Below are positions 7,150-13,213 of a DNA stretch of 20,199 nt, piece by piece. Every line of letters starts with the position of its first letter. Position 1 is the stretch's first letter. The DNA is from a virus. Position numbers and translations under genes: made by a program. The DNA is taken from positions 1 through 20,199 of the IMG/VR virus record IMGVR_UViG_3300045952_000230. The stretch is one strand, 5' to 3'. The notes under the pieces were generated by a model, which saw only the letters and a program-made list of their open reading frames with translations, made no database searches and had not been told where the DNA came from.

Positions 7150-8561
7150 CACTTCAACTCATGCAGCCTGAAGGCGTTGGCGATCAGGTACGGGTTTCTG
7201 TCCCTGACCGCGTCCTGGCGGGCCAGGAACGGCCTCGAGAGGCAGGCATAGCGGGTGTCATCAACGGCGTGATCCTCGACCTCGGTGTCCAAATCCTCGG
7301 GATTGTGCTGGTCGTGGATCATCATCGGGATGGTGCGGATGACATCGCGGCAGGTCGCGAAGAAGAAGATCAGCGGCCCGTCGGCATTGCCCTTCAGCCG
7401 GTAGCGCAGCTGGTCCCAGCCGCCCATCCTTTTGTCCCTGGCGACACGGGTGTTGTCGGCACGGCGGAAGATCGCCCCGTGGCGGCCCAGCGTCTCGGCG
7501 ATCGACGGCCCGGAGATGACGGCGAAGGCCGACGGGTCCAAGACGCCGTAGCTGATCTTCTCGCGCTGGCCCCGGTGGTCGGTTTCACGGGAAACAATGC
7601 CCCTGGCGACCTCCTCGGCGGTCATCTTGAGGCCTGAATTGTTGCCGCCTGGCTTGGCGCCGTACCACTCCCGGTAGCGGATGATGGCGCCTCTTGGGAT
7701 GATCCTGCCGTCATGCTCGAATGTGTCCTGGCAGACCGCCCACCAGCCGACCGAGAACGGGCTGGCCGAGCCCCAATCCATCGAGCGGAAGCGAATCCAG
7801 GGCTCGGGCACGGTGAACGGGGCAATGACGTGGCGGTCGTAGGCGAACTCCTCGAAAAAGCCGCCCTCGACAACGTTCCAGTCGCCGTCCAGCCAGGCCC
7901 TGACCAATTGCGGCGAGCCGACCGCCTTCAGCCGCTGCACATAGCCAGGGTCCGATTCGAGAAGCGCCGGGTTGTCCTTGACCCTGGACGGGATGAACAC
8001 CCTGGAGATGCCGGTGTCCTCGTCCCTGACCAGGTTGAAGGGGCCATTGTCGATGAACATCGACTTGACGGCGAAATGGCCAGGGCCTCCCGGGTTGCAG
8101 GTGGCCTTCATCTGGCACCTGACGCCCGCCGCCGAGCGCAGCGTGGCCAACAGCCTGTACATCGGGTCAAGGCTCGAAAACTGGGTGATCTCCTCCAAAT
8201 AGACCCGGGTCAGCGACCAGCCCTGGTAGGACTGGGCATCGCGTTCGTTTTCGAGGAACGCCATGTGCAATTTGGCGCCGCAGCGGAAGTCGAAGAACGA
8301 GCCGTGCTCGCGCCACTGGGCGGCGTTGCCGTAGAGGGAAATCGCGGTGTGGATGGTGTCCTTGAGGTCGGTCCTGGTCTTGCGGACCATCAGCCCCCTG
8401 GCGTTGGGGCCGTGGTCCTCGGCATGCAGCCAGAAATCGCCGAGCGAGGCATAGGTCTTGCCGCCGCCTCGGGCGCCGCCGAACACCGTGATGTCCGCCG
8501 GGCTGTCGATATAGGCCATCTGCGCCGGTTGCGGCACAAACCGTATCTGGACACGCGCCAT
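7149..8561 (-). CDS. terL: Terminase large subunit (ATPase-nuclease)
   Basis: The 470-aa product is the DNA-packaging motor that cuts the concatemer and pumps DNA through the portal. From ATG 8561: Walker A GGARGGGKT (28-36), Walker B-like RVYLEEITQF (119-128), coupling motif ATCNPGG (153-159), and the RNase H-like nuclease acidic residues D262 (SMDWGSA), D342 (GVLDPSAFA) and D434/D435 (AVDDTRYAC). Length and motif order match the family well. The start is chosen by family alignment (MARVQIRFVPQPAQ); a longer frame to 8630 has only non-ATG starts. Its SD is weak. The stop overlaps the next gene as TGATG. Unusually, about 1.8 kb carrying a recombinase and small genes separates it from the small subunit. 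Confidence 0.95.
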   Translation of the reverse strand: MARVQIRFVPQPAQMAYIDSPADITVFGGARGGGKTYASLGDFWLHAEDHGPNARGLMVRKTRTDLKDTIHTAISLYGNAAQWREHGSFFDFRCGAKLHMAFLENERDAQSYQGWSLTRVYLEEITQFSSLDPMYRLLATLRSAAGVRCQMKATCNPGGPGHFAVKSMFIDNGPFNLVRDEDTGISRVFIPSRVKDNPALLESDPGYVQRLKAVGSPQLVRAWLDGDWNVVEGGFFEEFAYDRHVIAPFTVPEPWIRFRSMDWGSASPFSVGWWAVCQDTFEHDGRIIPRGAIIRYREWYGAKPGGNNSGLKMTAEEVARGIVSRETDHRGQREKISYGVLDPSAFAVISGPSIAETLGRHGAIFRRADNTRVARDKRMGGWDQLRYRLKGNADGPLIFFFATCRDVIRTIPMMIHDQHNPEDLDTEVEDHAVDDTRYACLSRPFLARQDAVRDRNPYLIANAFRLHELK

Positions 8562-8642
8562 AACGGCACCACCAGATATATGATTTGGAACGAAGCTGTG
8601 AAGAGGAAAAAACGCAGTAACCCCGGTCAAGGGCTCAAAGCA

Positions 8643-8816
8643 TCACCCGCCGCTGCGCGGCCAGCGGGCTAGACCGGGTCCACAATGGCAGTGTGACGCT
8701 GCCCCCGGTCGCTTCTCGCAGCTCGTCAGCCCTCCCGCTTGCCCGCCTTCCACAACGCACCAGCCGGTGCGCGTCTGCGACGGGTCAAGGCCGAGGATGG
8801 CGGCGGCTTTGCGCAT
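8643..8816 (-). CDS. Possible RuvC-like resolvase stub (57 aa)
   Basis: A small frame from ATG 8816 begins MRKAAAILGLDPSQTRTGW and continues CVVEGG. The run ILGLDPSxTxTGW resembles the first beta strand of RuvC-type Holliday-junction endonucleases, where the Asp is catalytic. The frame stops after 57 codons and the rest of the fold (about 100 residues with further acidic sites) is absent. The part after residue 28 has no family resemblance. In another minus frame, roughly 8640-8760, reading DELREATGGSVTLPLWT is also protein-like, so a frameshift or a different small gene is possible. It sits 4 nt after the TM-protein stop and 81 nt before terL. Call it a truncated RuvC-like gene or an unrelated small protein. 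Confidence 0.35.
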   Translation of the reverse strand: MRKAAAILGLDPSQTRTGWCVVEGGQAGGLTSCEKRPGAASHCHCGPGLARWPRSGG

Positions 8817-8820
8817 CACT

Positions 8821-8919
8821 TCAGCCTATCATGAACAACAGCGGCAAGACGCCAAGTGCGATCAACAGCCACGGCTGCGCACCAAAACCGACCAGCAACC
8901 ACCACGCCAGAGCGCCCAT
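8821..8919 (-). CDS. Tiny single-pass membrane protein (32 aa)
   Basis: This 32-codon frame starts at ATG 8919 with GGTGAG upstream and is coupled to the preceding stop as TGATG. It encodes one hydrophobic helix: MGALAWWLLVGFGAQP at the start and LLIALGVLPLLFMIG at the end, with a short polar break at Gln/Pro in the middle. There is no charged residue, so orientation is unclear. It may be a pinholin-like or other small phage membrane protein, but it is far from the endolysin gene and I will not name it a holin. The start/stop overlaps on its upstream side make it a credible gene despite its size. Confidence 0.55.
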   Translation of the reverse strand: MGALAWWLLVGFGAQPWLLIALGVLPLLFMIG

Positions 8920-9119
8920 CACTCACCGCCTTTCAGGGCGTTGCGAGGCACCTCAAAGAACGGTTCCTTGCCGCCGTAACACACGGCAATCCCGTTCGGG
9001 CCAATACAGCCGTAGGTGTCTCCCGCATACCGCTCGACCCTTGTTCCTGCCGGGATGTCGGCATCAAGCCAAGGGCACTCATCTGTTGTCACCGTCCGCG
9101 ACAGCCTGAAGGCGCTCAT
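8919..9119 (-). CDS. Small conserved-looking phage protein, unknown
   Basis: The 66-aa product starts MSAFRLSRTVTTDECPW at ATG 9119, with GAGG 5 nt upstream; a GTG one codon earlier is possible. It looks like a small all-beta protein: a turn-rich DADIPAGTRVERYAG is followed by TYGCIGPNGIAVCYGG and PFFEVPRNAL, the layout of a single SH3-like barrel. Two Cys in the middle are not spaced as a zinc site. No family name comes to mind. The stop overlaps the membrane protein start as TGATG. Upstream lies the 78-bp AT-rich control region shared with the divergent RHH gene, so this gene may be repressed by it. Confidence 0.6.
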   Translation of the reverse strand: MSAFRLSRTVTTDECPWLDADIPAGTRVERYAGDTYGCIGPNGIAVCYGGKEPFFEVPRNALKGGE

Positions 9120-9145
9120 CACTGCCTCACTCCCTGATCAAGAGG

Positions 9146-9195
9146 ATGATCCATATATTCCATGATATCGACATCATTATGATCCACCCTATAAA
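9146..9195 (+). promoter_or_regulatory. Promoter/operator of the RHH gene
   Basis: An AT-rich stretch between divergent genes holds TCGACA (9168-9173), a 16-bp spacer and TATAAA (9190-9195), a fair sigma70-type match on the plus strand. ATGATCCA occurs at 9146 and again at 9179, with ATGATATC at 9162 between them, so a similar 5-8 bp element recurs every 16-17 bp. ATGAT (9162-9166) and ATCAT (9173-9177) form an inverted repeat overlapping the -35. Arrayed short repeats over a promoter are typical of RHH operators. The predicted start of transcription falls near 9202, at the start codon. Confidence 0.45.
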
Positions 9196-9197
9196 AC

Positions 9198-9371
9198 ATG
9201 CCGATGCCGCCCCGCCTCGATCCAGACAGCCCGACCGAAAAGGTGCAAATCCTGGCGCCCAAAACCCTGTGGGTGCGGGTCGATGAATGGCGGAGGAAAC
9301 ATCCCGACCTGCCCAACCGGAGCGAGGCGATCCGGCTGCTCTTGCTGCTGGCGCTCGATCTGGACATGTGA
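9198..9371 (+). CDS. Ribbon-helix-helix (Arc/CopG-type) DNA-binding protein, 57 aa
   Basis: A plus-strand frame from ATG 9198 to TGA 9371, opposite to every neighbour, encodes a small RHH protein. After a polar N-tail comes the strand KVQILAPKTLWVRVDEWRR, then the turn and second helix HPDLPNRSEAIRLLLLLAL, the standard beta-alpha-alpha arrangement (strand about 15-20, helix A about 23-34, SEAIR helix about 42-55). A second ATG at 9204 is a likely alternative start. No SD precedes either, consistent with a leaderless message from the promoter ending at 9195. The stop abuts the recombinase stop (9372) tail to tail. It probably represses its own promoter and perhaps the divergent 66-aa gene. It could be an orphan antitoxin; I see no toxin partner. 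Confidence 0.7.
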   Translation: MPMPPRLDPDSPTEKVQILAPKTLWVRVDEWRRKHPDLPNRSEAIRLLLLLALDLDM

Positions 9372-10034
9372 TCAGGCCTGCATCCGCTTCAGAATGCGCC
9401 GAACATGCTCGGTGTGCCATTGGCCGCCATTGGGGGTGGTGTAACCGCAGGCATTGAGCCGCCCGGCGATCGTCGCCAAGGTGTCGCCCGCCTGGCGCAA
9501 GGGCTGGATCAGGCCGATCATCTGCCTGGCATGGGCGTCTGCCTGTTGCTGGCGGGCGTCGTTGGCATGGTTGATGGCGTTGGGGCGATGACCGCCCAGC
9601 TTGGTGCCCCTGGCACGGGCGGCGGCGAGAGCGGCCTTGGTGCGCTTGCTGATAAAATCCCGCTCCTGCTCGGCCAAGGCGGCATAAATGTGCAGCTGGA
9701 ACTTGTCGGCGTGCGGCATGCTTGCAACGCGGAGCTTCAGCTTCGGATCGTCCATCAGCTGCGAGATGAAGGATACCTTGCGGCTGAGCCGATCGAGCTT
9801 GGCGACCAGCAGCTCAGCGCCGGTGGACTTGGCGAGGGCGAGCGCCTTGGCGAACTCGGGGCGGCCATTGTCGGCGCCGGAGCCGGTGTCCTGGAAAGAG
9901 CCGAGGATGTCATAGGGGATGTCGGAGTACTGGGTCAGGAAGATGCCGATGTCCCTGGTCTGGGCCTCAAGACCGAGGCCTGAGTGGCGCTGCTCCTGGG
10001 TGGAAACGCGGGTGTAGATGACGTAGAGGCGCAT
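9372..10034 (-). CDS. Small serine recombinase (resolvase/invertase family)
   Basis: The 220-aa product from ATG 10034 (AAGGA about 8 nt upstream) belongs to the serine recombinases, which cut both DNA strands through a 5'-phosphoserine intermediate. The nucleophile is Ser11 in YTRVSTQEQ. GLEAQ, the Arg-containing KLDRLSRKV (79-87) and AEQERDFISKRTKAAL (121-136) are the conserved catalytic and long-helix segments. The C-terminal part (about 186-218) IAGRLNACGYTTPNGGQW ... VRRILKR is a short DNA-binding domain of the 'Recombinase' type, not a full large-integrase C-terminus. It may act as the integrase, a resolvase or an invertase, and no target site is proven. Its location between the two terminase genes is odd. 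Confidence 0.88.
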   Translation of the reverse strand: MRLYVIYTRVSTQEQRHSGLGLEAQTRDIGIFLTQYSDIPYDILGSFQDTGSGADNGRPEFAKALALAKSTGAELLVAKLDRLSRKVSFISQLMDDPKLKLRVASMPHADKFQLHIYAALAEQERDFISKRTKAALAAARARGTKLGGHRPNAINHANDARQQQADAHARQMIGLIQPLRQAGDTLATIAGRLNACGYTTPNGGQWHTEHVRRILKRMQA

Positions 10035-10356
10035 GCTCAATCCTTAAAGGAAGCCCGTGGAAAGGCGTTCAGGTTTTCGTGAGGTTTTACCCGGCCTCGG
10101 CCATGAACGCGCCACAGGTGCCATTTCTGTCGGTTTATAGGGGCAGATAAAACAGGAACACTCGATGGAACTCAGTGCGCGGGTGGGAAAGGTGGGCCCC
10201 TTTTCCGCCCCCGCCCCCGCCAACCGGACAACCGGGGCCGGGGGTGGCAGTGGCATCGGGGCCGCGCCCTGGCCGCGCCCGCTCGGTCACGACCAGTAAC
10301 CCTTACATAGGGCACCATAACACACATGTCAACGGTCGTTGGCTATGTGTAATGCT
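10035..10356. other. Intergenic stretch between small terminase and recombinase
   Basis: These 322 bases contain no convincing gene. A minus frame of about 70 codons exists but is Pro-rich and lacks codon structure. Near the terminase side is a 29-bp imperfect palindrome (10322-10350). The middle (about 10197-10250) is very GC-rich with runs of C and G that could pair into a stem. A TATAAA on the minus strand (10139-10134), about 100 nt before the recombinase start, is a possible -10 element without a clear -35. The region probably holds the recombinase promoter and possibly a recombination site. Confidence 0.5.
10322..10350. repeat. 29-bp imperfect palindrome after small terminase gene
   Basis: Outer arms ACACAT (10322-10327) and ATGTGT (10345-10350) enclose CAACG (10330-10334), GT, CGTTG (10337-10341). 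Two nested perfect inverted repeats share nearly the same centre. It begins 7 nt past the small terminase stop. No T-run follows on the minus strand, so it is a poor terminator. Its length suits a serine-recombinase subsite or a dimeric repressor operator. Confidence 0.5.
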
Positions 10357-10791
10357 TTATTTCTGGGGGTTATAGAGACGCAGCCACTCGTCCTCGCTGA
10401 GCTCCAGGTCCTTCAGCACCGGCGTCTTGGCTGGCTTGTGGTGGGTGATGTCGACGGTCTTGTGGTCGACCAGGAGGCCGTGCAGCCTCGCGGCCAGGGC
10501 GAGCGCCCCGGTCGCGGCAGCCACCTGTCCCAGGCTCTTCGCCAAGGCGTTGTGAACGAGTAGTTCCTCGGTCAGCATTTCCACGGAAATGCCGGTTTTC
10601 TGGAGGGCTGGAAGCCTGAGTTCTGCGAGCTTGGTCTGGATACTAGGAGTTCTGATTAACTTTGAAGCATTGACCTCAGTGGTCTGTCTTGTCGTCGTCT
10701 TGTAGCCAGCCAGCTTGTAAGCCTTTGATTGCGTTTCCCCTTTGACAATCAGCATACAGAACTTCAGCTGACGCGCCGTGAGCGTCTTCAT
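10357..10791 (-). CDS. terS: Terminase small subunit
   Basis: The 144-aa product starts MKTLTARQLKFCMLIVKGE at ATG 10789-10791, overlapping the preceding stop as ATGA, with GAAGG upstream. The N-terminus LTARQxxFCxxIVKGExQSKAYKLAGYK is the DNA-binding helix-turn-helix typical of small terminases, which recognise phage DNA and hand it to TerL. A variable helical oligomerisation region follows (NASKLIRTPSIQTKLAEL, then VEMLTEELL), and then a C-terminal tail ending in EWLRLYNPQK that may contact TerL. The middle of the gene is less GC-rich than its neighbours. TerL normally follows directly; here it lies about 1.8 kb downstream. Confidence 0.85.
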   Translation of the reverse strand: MKTLTARQLKFCMLIVKGETQSKAYKLAGYKTTTRQTTEVNASKLIRTPSIQTKLAELRLPALQKTGISVEMLTEELLVHNALAKSLGQVAAATGALALAARLHGLLVDHKTVDITHHKPAKTPVLKDLELSEDEWLRLYNPQK

Positions 10792-11051
10792 ACTGCCTTC
10801 GCTTCCCTGTGTCGCTTCGTCCGACAGGCGTCACTACAGGTCAGCCTGGTGACACGGTCGCCGATAAACGGCTTGCCACAGACAATGCAGCGGCCTGTAG
10901 GCGACCGCATCACATATTCGCCGCGCCTGGCCAGTTCCGCCATGACCGCAGTGATGATGAACTGCTGGTAGCTTTCCCCGCGCCGTCTGGTGCGATGCAC
11001 GGCGTTGGTGAGTTCATCGTCCAGGTAGACGTGCCTTCGCCTAGCGCTCAT
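10788..11051 (-). CDS. RHH-like protein with C-terminal zinc finger
   Basis: The 87-aa product from ATG 11051 (coupled as ATGA to the endolysin stop) joins two modules. Residues 5-45 (RRHVYLDDELTNAVHRTRR ... FIITAVMAELARRG) have the strand-helix-helix pattern of a ribbon-helix-helix DNA-binding domain. Residues 55-79 carry C55xxC58 ... C72xxxC76 (CIVCGKPF ... TCSDACRTKRHRE), a treble-clef or zinc-ribbon-like metal site. This suggests a nucleic-acid-binding regulator. Its gene ends in an ATGA overlap with terS, so it may influence packaging or late expression, which is inference from position. Neither half gives a precise family. Confidence 0.7.
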   Translation of the reverse strand: MSARRRHVYLDDELTNAVHRTRRRGESYQQFIITAVMAELARRGEYVMRSPTGRCIVCGKPFIGDRVTRLTCSDACRTKRHREAKAV

Positions 11052-11776
11052 GCGTGCTCGACCTCTTGCCCATTGACGACCAGCTTCTGTTCAGGAGGCA
11101 TCGTGATTGTGATCGGGATCGGGTAATACTCTTCAGGCTCCTCCGGCTCCGGCTCAGGCGCCACAGCCTCCGCAGGCCCGAACCATGCAATCAGCCCGGC
11201 CTCGTCGCCATTCCACTTGTTGCCATCGACCGGCTGGCTCACGCCCTGCACCGAGGCCCGATCGGTATACTGCCACAGCGACCACGTCGGCCATGTCGCC
11301 ACGCACCAGGATGGCGCTGAGGCTGACGTGTACTGGCACGTCCACAGGCTGGTGTTCTCCGCCAGGAATTGATCGCAGGCATCGCCCAGCTGCTCCTCGA
11401 TCACATGGCCGCTGTAGATCGTCACCTGCAGCTTCCTGGGATCATCGAGCAATATCTGCACCGCCTGCTTGAGATCGCTCAGCGATACGCCTGCATCCTC
11501 ATGATCAAGACACATCCGCTCGCCCTCACGCGGATCGACGGTGTCCAGGTAGTGCTGCATCTGCGCGACCATGTCGCCGGGCCTGAGAAAATGATAGGTC
11601 GACCAGCACAGGCCTGCATCCATTGCCGCACGCGCCCTGGAGAACAGTGTATCGTCCACATAGCTGGTTCCCTCGGTCGCCTTGTGGATGACGCCCACCG
11701 TGCCTGCCGCCTTCAACTGCGTCCAGTTGGGCGTCGGGTTGTGATGACTTAAATCAACAACTACAGGATTAGTCAT
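11048..11776 (-). CDS. Endolysin, glycoside hydrolase family 25 (lysozyme-type)
   Basis: The 242-aa product degrades peptidoglycan by hydrolysing MurNAc-GlcNAc bonds, releasing progeny. From ATG 11776 (ATGA overlap with the HNH stop) it shows GH25 landmarks: VVDLSHHNPTPNW with D8, GVIHKATEGTSYVDD (29-42), STYHFLRPGD (59-68), the catalytic CLDHED with D91 and E93, VTIYSG, and LWQYTD near the end of the barrel. The catalytic domain covers about residues 4-205. The remainder is a Pro/Glu-rich linker (PEPEPEEPEE) and a short YYPIPITITMPPE tail of unknown role. There is no signal peptide, so a holin is expected, but none is recognisable beside it. A TTG at 11794 is an alternative start. Confidence 0.9.
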   Translation of the reverse strand: MTNPVVVDLSHHNPTPNWTQLKAAGTVGVIHKATEGTSYVDDTLFSRARAAMDAGLCWSTYHFLRPGDMVAQMQHYLDTVDPREGERMCLDHEDAGVSLSDLKQAVQILLDDPRKLQVTIYSGHVIEEQLGDACDQFLAENTSLWTCQYTSASAPSWCVATWPTWSLWQYTDRASVQGVSQPVDGNKWNGDEAGLIAWFGPAEAVAPEPEPEEPEEYYPIPITITMPPEQKLVVNGQEVEHA

Positions 11777-12165
11777 CTCGCCAACCACTTCCAATTGCCA
11801 TGACCATTGCGGATACCGCGTATTGTCGAGGCCGCGATGCCGATTTGCTCGGCCAGTTGATAGCTTGAAAGGGAATTGGTGCGGATCATGCAGACCTGAT
11901 CCTGGCTGAGTTTTGCCATGCCGTGTGGCTGAACGCCATCAGCGACAGCGTCGGCGGCGTTCTGTTTCCTAGTTCCCCAATAAAGGTGCTGTGGGTTGTA
12001 GCAGAGCGGTTGATTGCAGCGATGCAACGCAAGCCTGCCCTTGGCTGGGCCGTGGACAGCTTCGCAAACCATGCGGTGAACGTAACGTACGCTGCCATTG
12101 CGTCCGCCAACCTTGCGCACGCCATAGCCACGAACGGTTGCTCCACTCCACAGCATGCACGTCAC
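11773..12165 (-). CDS. HNH homing-type endonuclease with C-terminal HTH
   Basis: The 130-aa product has an HNH (HNH_3-like) nuclease core: RYVHRMVCEAVHGP with H30, ALHRCNQPLCYNPQHLYWGT with H48, N57 and H60, followed by KQNAADAVADG, the usual connection in phage homing enzymes. Residues about 84-125 (KLSQDQV ... LAEQIGIAASTIRGI) form a helix-turn-helix for target recognition. I prefer the GTG at 12165: it overlaps the previous stop as GTGA and has AGGAGG 8 nt upstream, whereas ATG 12156 lies too far from that site. Such genes nick or cut DNA to spread themselves, and may also help packaging. It is a free-standing gene between endolysin and a small basic protein and may be a late-acquired passenger. 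Confidence 0.85.
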   Translation of the reverse strand: MTCMLWSGATVRGYGVRKVGGRNGSVRYVHRMVCEAVHGPAKGRLALHRCNQPLCYNPQHLYWGTRKQNAADAVADGVQPHGMAKLSQDQVCMIRTNSLSSYQLAEQIGIAASTIRGIRNGHGNWKWLAR

Positions 12166-12323
12166 TTGCCCTTCCTCCTCTCCTTCGCGATCTTGAACTG
12201 CTTGCCTGCTTGTCTGTCGGCCTTGACGAACTCCTTCCCCACCTTGGCCGGGATGCCGAGCGTTGACGCGCCGTGCGCCGCCGCCTGCATGGCCCTGTGC
12301 TGTGCTCCGCTCTTCGAAGGCAT
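12162..12323 (-). CDS. Small basic phage protein (53 aa)
   Basis: The frame from ATG 12323 to TGA 12162 encodes a 53-aa Lys/Arg/Ala-rich product, starting MPSKSGAQHRAMQAAAHG and ending ERRKGK. The pattern PSKSxAQxRxMxAAAHG, then a short IPxxVGKEFVKAD segment, is one I know from many small phage proteins of unknown role. Strong positive charge suggests nucleic-acid contact. It ends in a GTGA overlap with the HNH gene and starts 4 nt after the dpdA-like gene ends. No metal site or membrane segment is present. Confidence 0.7.
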   Translation of the reverse strand: MPSKSGAQHRAMQAAAHGASTLGIPAKVGKEFVKADRQAGKQFKIAKERRKGK

Positions 12324-12326
12324 TTT

Positions 12327-13070
12327 TTAGGTCAGCCTCACTGCCAAATCAAATCCGTTCACGGATTGTACCATTTCCAGCTTTTCTGCAAACGCCCTTG
12401 CCTCAACCCATGAATTGCGGTTGCGCCCTTCGTAGCGGGCGGCAAATGACCACGCCATGCTGTCCGCCGAGGAGAGCAGCCCGACGATGCCGGGCTCGGC
12501 CAGCGCCGTCGCCTTAAGGCCGAAGCCGTGCAGCCTGAGATCGGGGCGCACGGCATGGATGGCCTGCAGCACGGCCAGCACCGCATCAGGCTTGCTGTTG
12601 CGCTTGCACACCGAGCCGACGCCAACCCATAGGCCAAGACCAAGCCTTGAGCCATAGGCTGCCACATGCCGAACGTAGTCTTCCGGCGCGTAGCCTTGCA
12701 GGACCGGCATCACAGGCACCGGCAGCTTCTCGGCGATCAGCGCATCGTATCGCTCGATGGTCAGCCGCTGGTGATCCTCGATCGTCAACCCGGTCTTGGC
12801 CAGCATGAAGTCCTCGCACATGTAGTCCTGGGTCACCGCTGCATCGATGCCTGCGATGCCCCACCAATGCAGGCGCCTGATCTCATCCGCATACTGAGCC
12901 ACCGTAGTCCGGTAGCGGCCATGCTGCGCCAGTTCCGTGAACGCCCCGCTGTCGAGCAGGATGCGGCCCAGCAATGGCTTCCTGCGCTTGGCCAGCCGCT
13001 TGACCGAGATGCACGACCGCGCAAACCGCTTGGCGTCACTGGGCTGATGAAGGCCGGGATAGAAGATCAT
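12327..13070 (-). CDS. DpdA-like 7-deazapurine DNA transglycosylase
   Basis: The 247-aa product starts MIFYPGLHQPSDAKRF at ATG 13070, overlapping the lipoprotein stop as ATGA. It resembles the DpdA branch of the tRNA-guanine transglycosylase fold, in which a DNA guanine is swapped for a 7-deazaguanine such as preQ0 or a derivative. Conserved blocks are FYPGLHQPSDA, ILLDSGAFTELAQHGRY with probable catalytic D40, AVTQDYMCE, LQGYAPEDYVRHV, WVGVGSVCKRN, RLHGFGLKATAL and SADSMAWSFAAR with probable D203. I see all of these. The assignment to DpdA rather than tRNA TGT rests on family memory and the phage context. No preQ0 synthesis or QueC/D/E-like gene lies in the window, so the substrate would come from host or elsewhere in the phage. 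Confidence 0.8.
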   Translation of the reverse strand: MIFYPGLHQPSDAKRFARSCISVKRLAKRRKPLLGRILLDSGAFTELAQHGRYRTTVAQYADEIRRLHWWGIAGIDAAVTQDYMCEDFMLAKTGLTIEDHQRLTIERYDALIAEKLPVPVMPVLQGYAPEDYVRHVAAYGSRLGLGLWVGVGSVCKRNSKPDAVLAVLQAIHAVRPDLRLHGFGLKATALAEPGIVGLLSSADSMAWSFAARYEGRNRNSWVEARAFAEKLEMVQSVNGFDLAVRLT

Positions 13071-13213
13071 TTCTTCGCCACACACGTCTTGCTGCCATCC
13101 GGCATGATGCGGTAGCCGACGCAGCCGTCATCGGTTGGCGCTGCCGTGTGCTTGACCGGCTGCTCGGTGCAGGCGGCCAGCAGCAGGATGAGAGCCAGTG
13201 CCAGCCGGGTCAC
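13067..13213 (-). CDS. Small lipoprotein (48 aa)
   Basis: A GTG at 13213 with AAGGGG 6 nt upstream opens a 48-codon frame whose product starts MTRLALALILLLAAC, a textbook lipoprotein signal with the lipobox LAAC and the acylated Cys at residue 15. Thr follows the Cys, so an outer-membrane location is expected. The mature part is only about 33 residues with two further Cys (31 and 44) in DDGCVGYRIMPDGSKTCV that may form a disulfide. It overlaps the 64-aa gene upstream (GTGA) and the dpdA-like gene downstream (ATGA). Small phage lipoproteins may serve in lysis as Rz1 spanins, or block superinfection. No Rz partner is seen, so the role is open. Confidence 0.7.
   Translation of the reverse strand: MTRLALALILLLAACTEQPVKHTAAPTDDGCVGYRIMPDGSKTCVAKK

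Noticed and set aside
8821-8919. Holin call for the 32-aa membrane protein.
   Set aside because: It is one hydrophobic helix without charges, far from the endolysin gene; not enough for the name.
9119-9199. A 26-codon minus frame (starts MFYRVDHNDVD) ending in a TGATG overlap with the 66-aa gene.
   Set aside because: The overlap is attractive but its start has no ribosome site and it covers the likely RHH promoter. A longer extension upstream would be antisense to the RHH gene.
10197-10250. GC-rich inverted sequences resembling a terminator.
   Set aside because: There is no T-run on either strand, and C/G runs pair too loosely to claim a terminator.
10044-10256. A 70-codon minus frame between recombinase and terS.
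   Set aside because: It is Pro-rich, has no codon-position signal and covers probable regulatory DNA.
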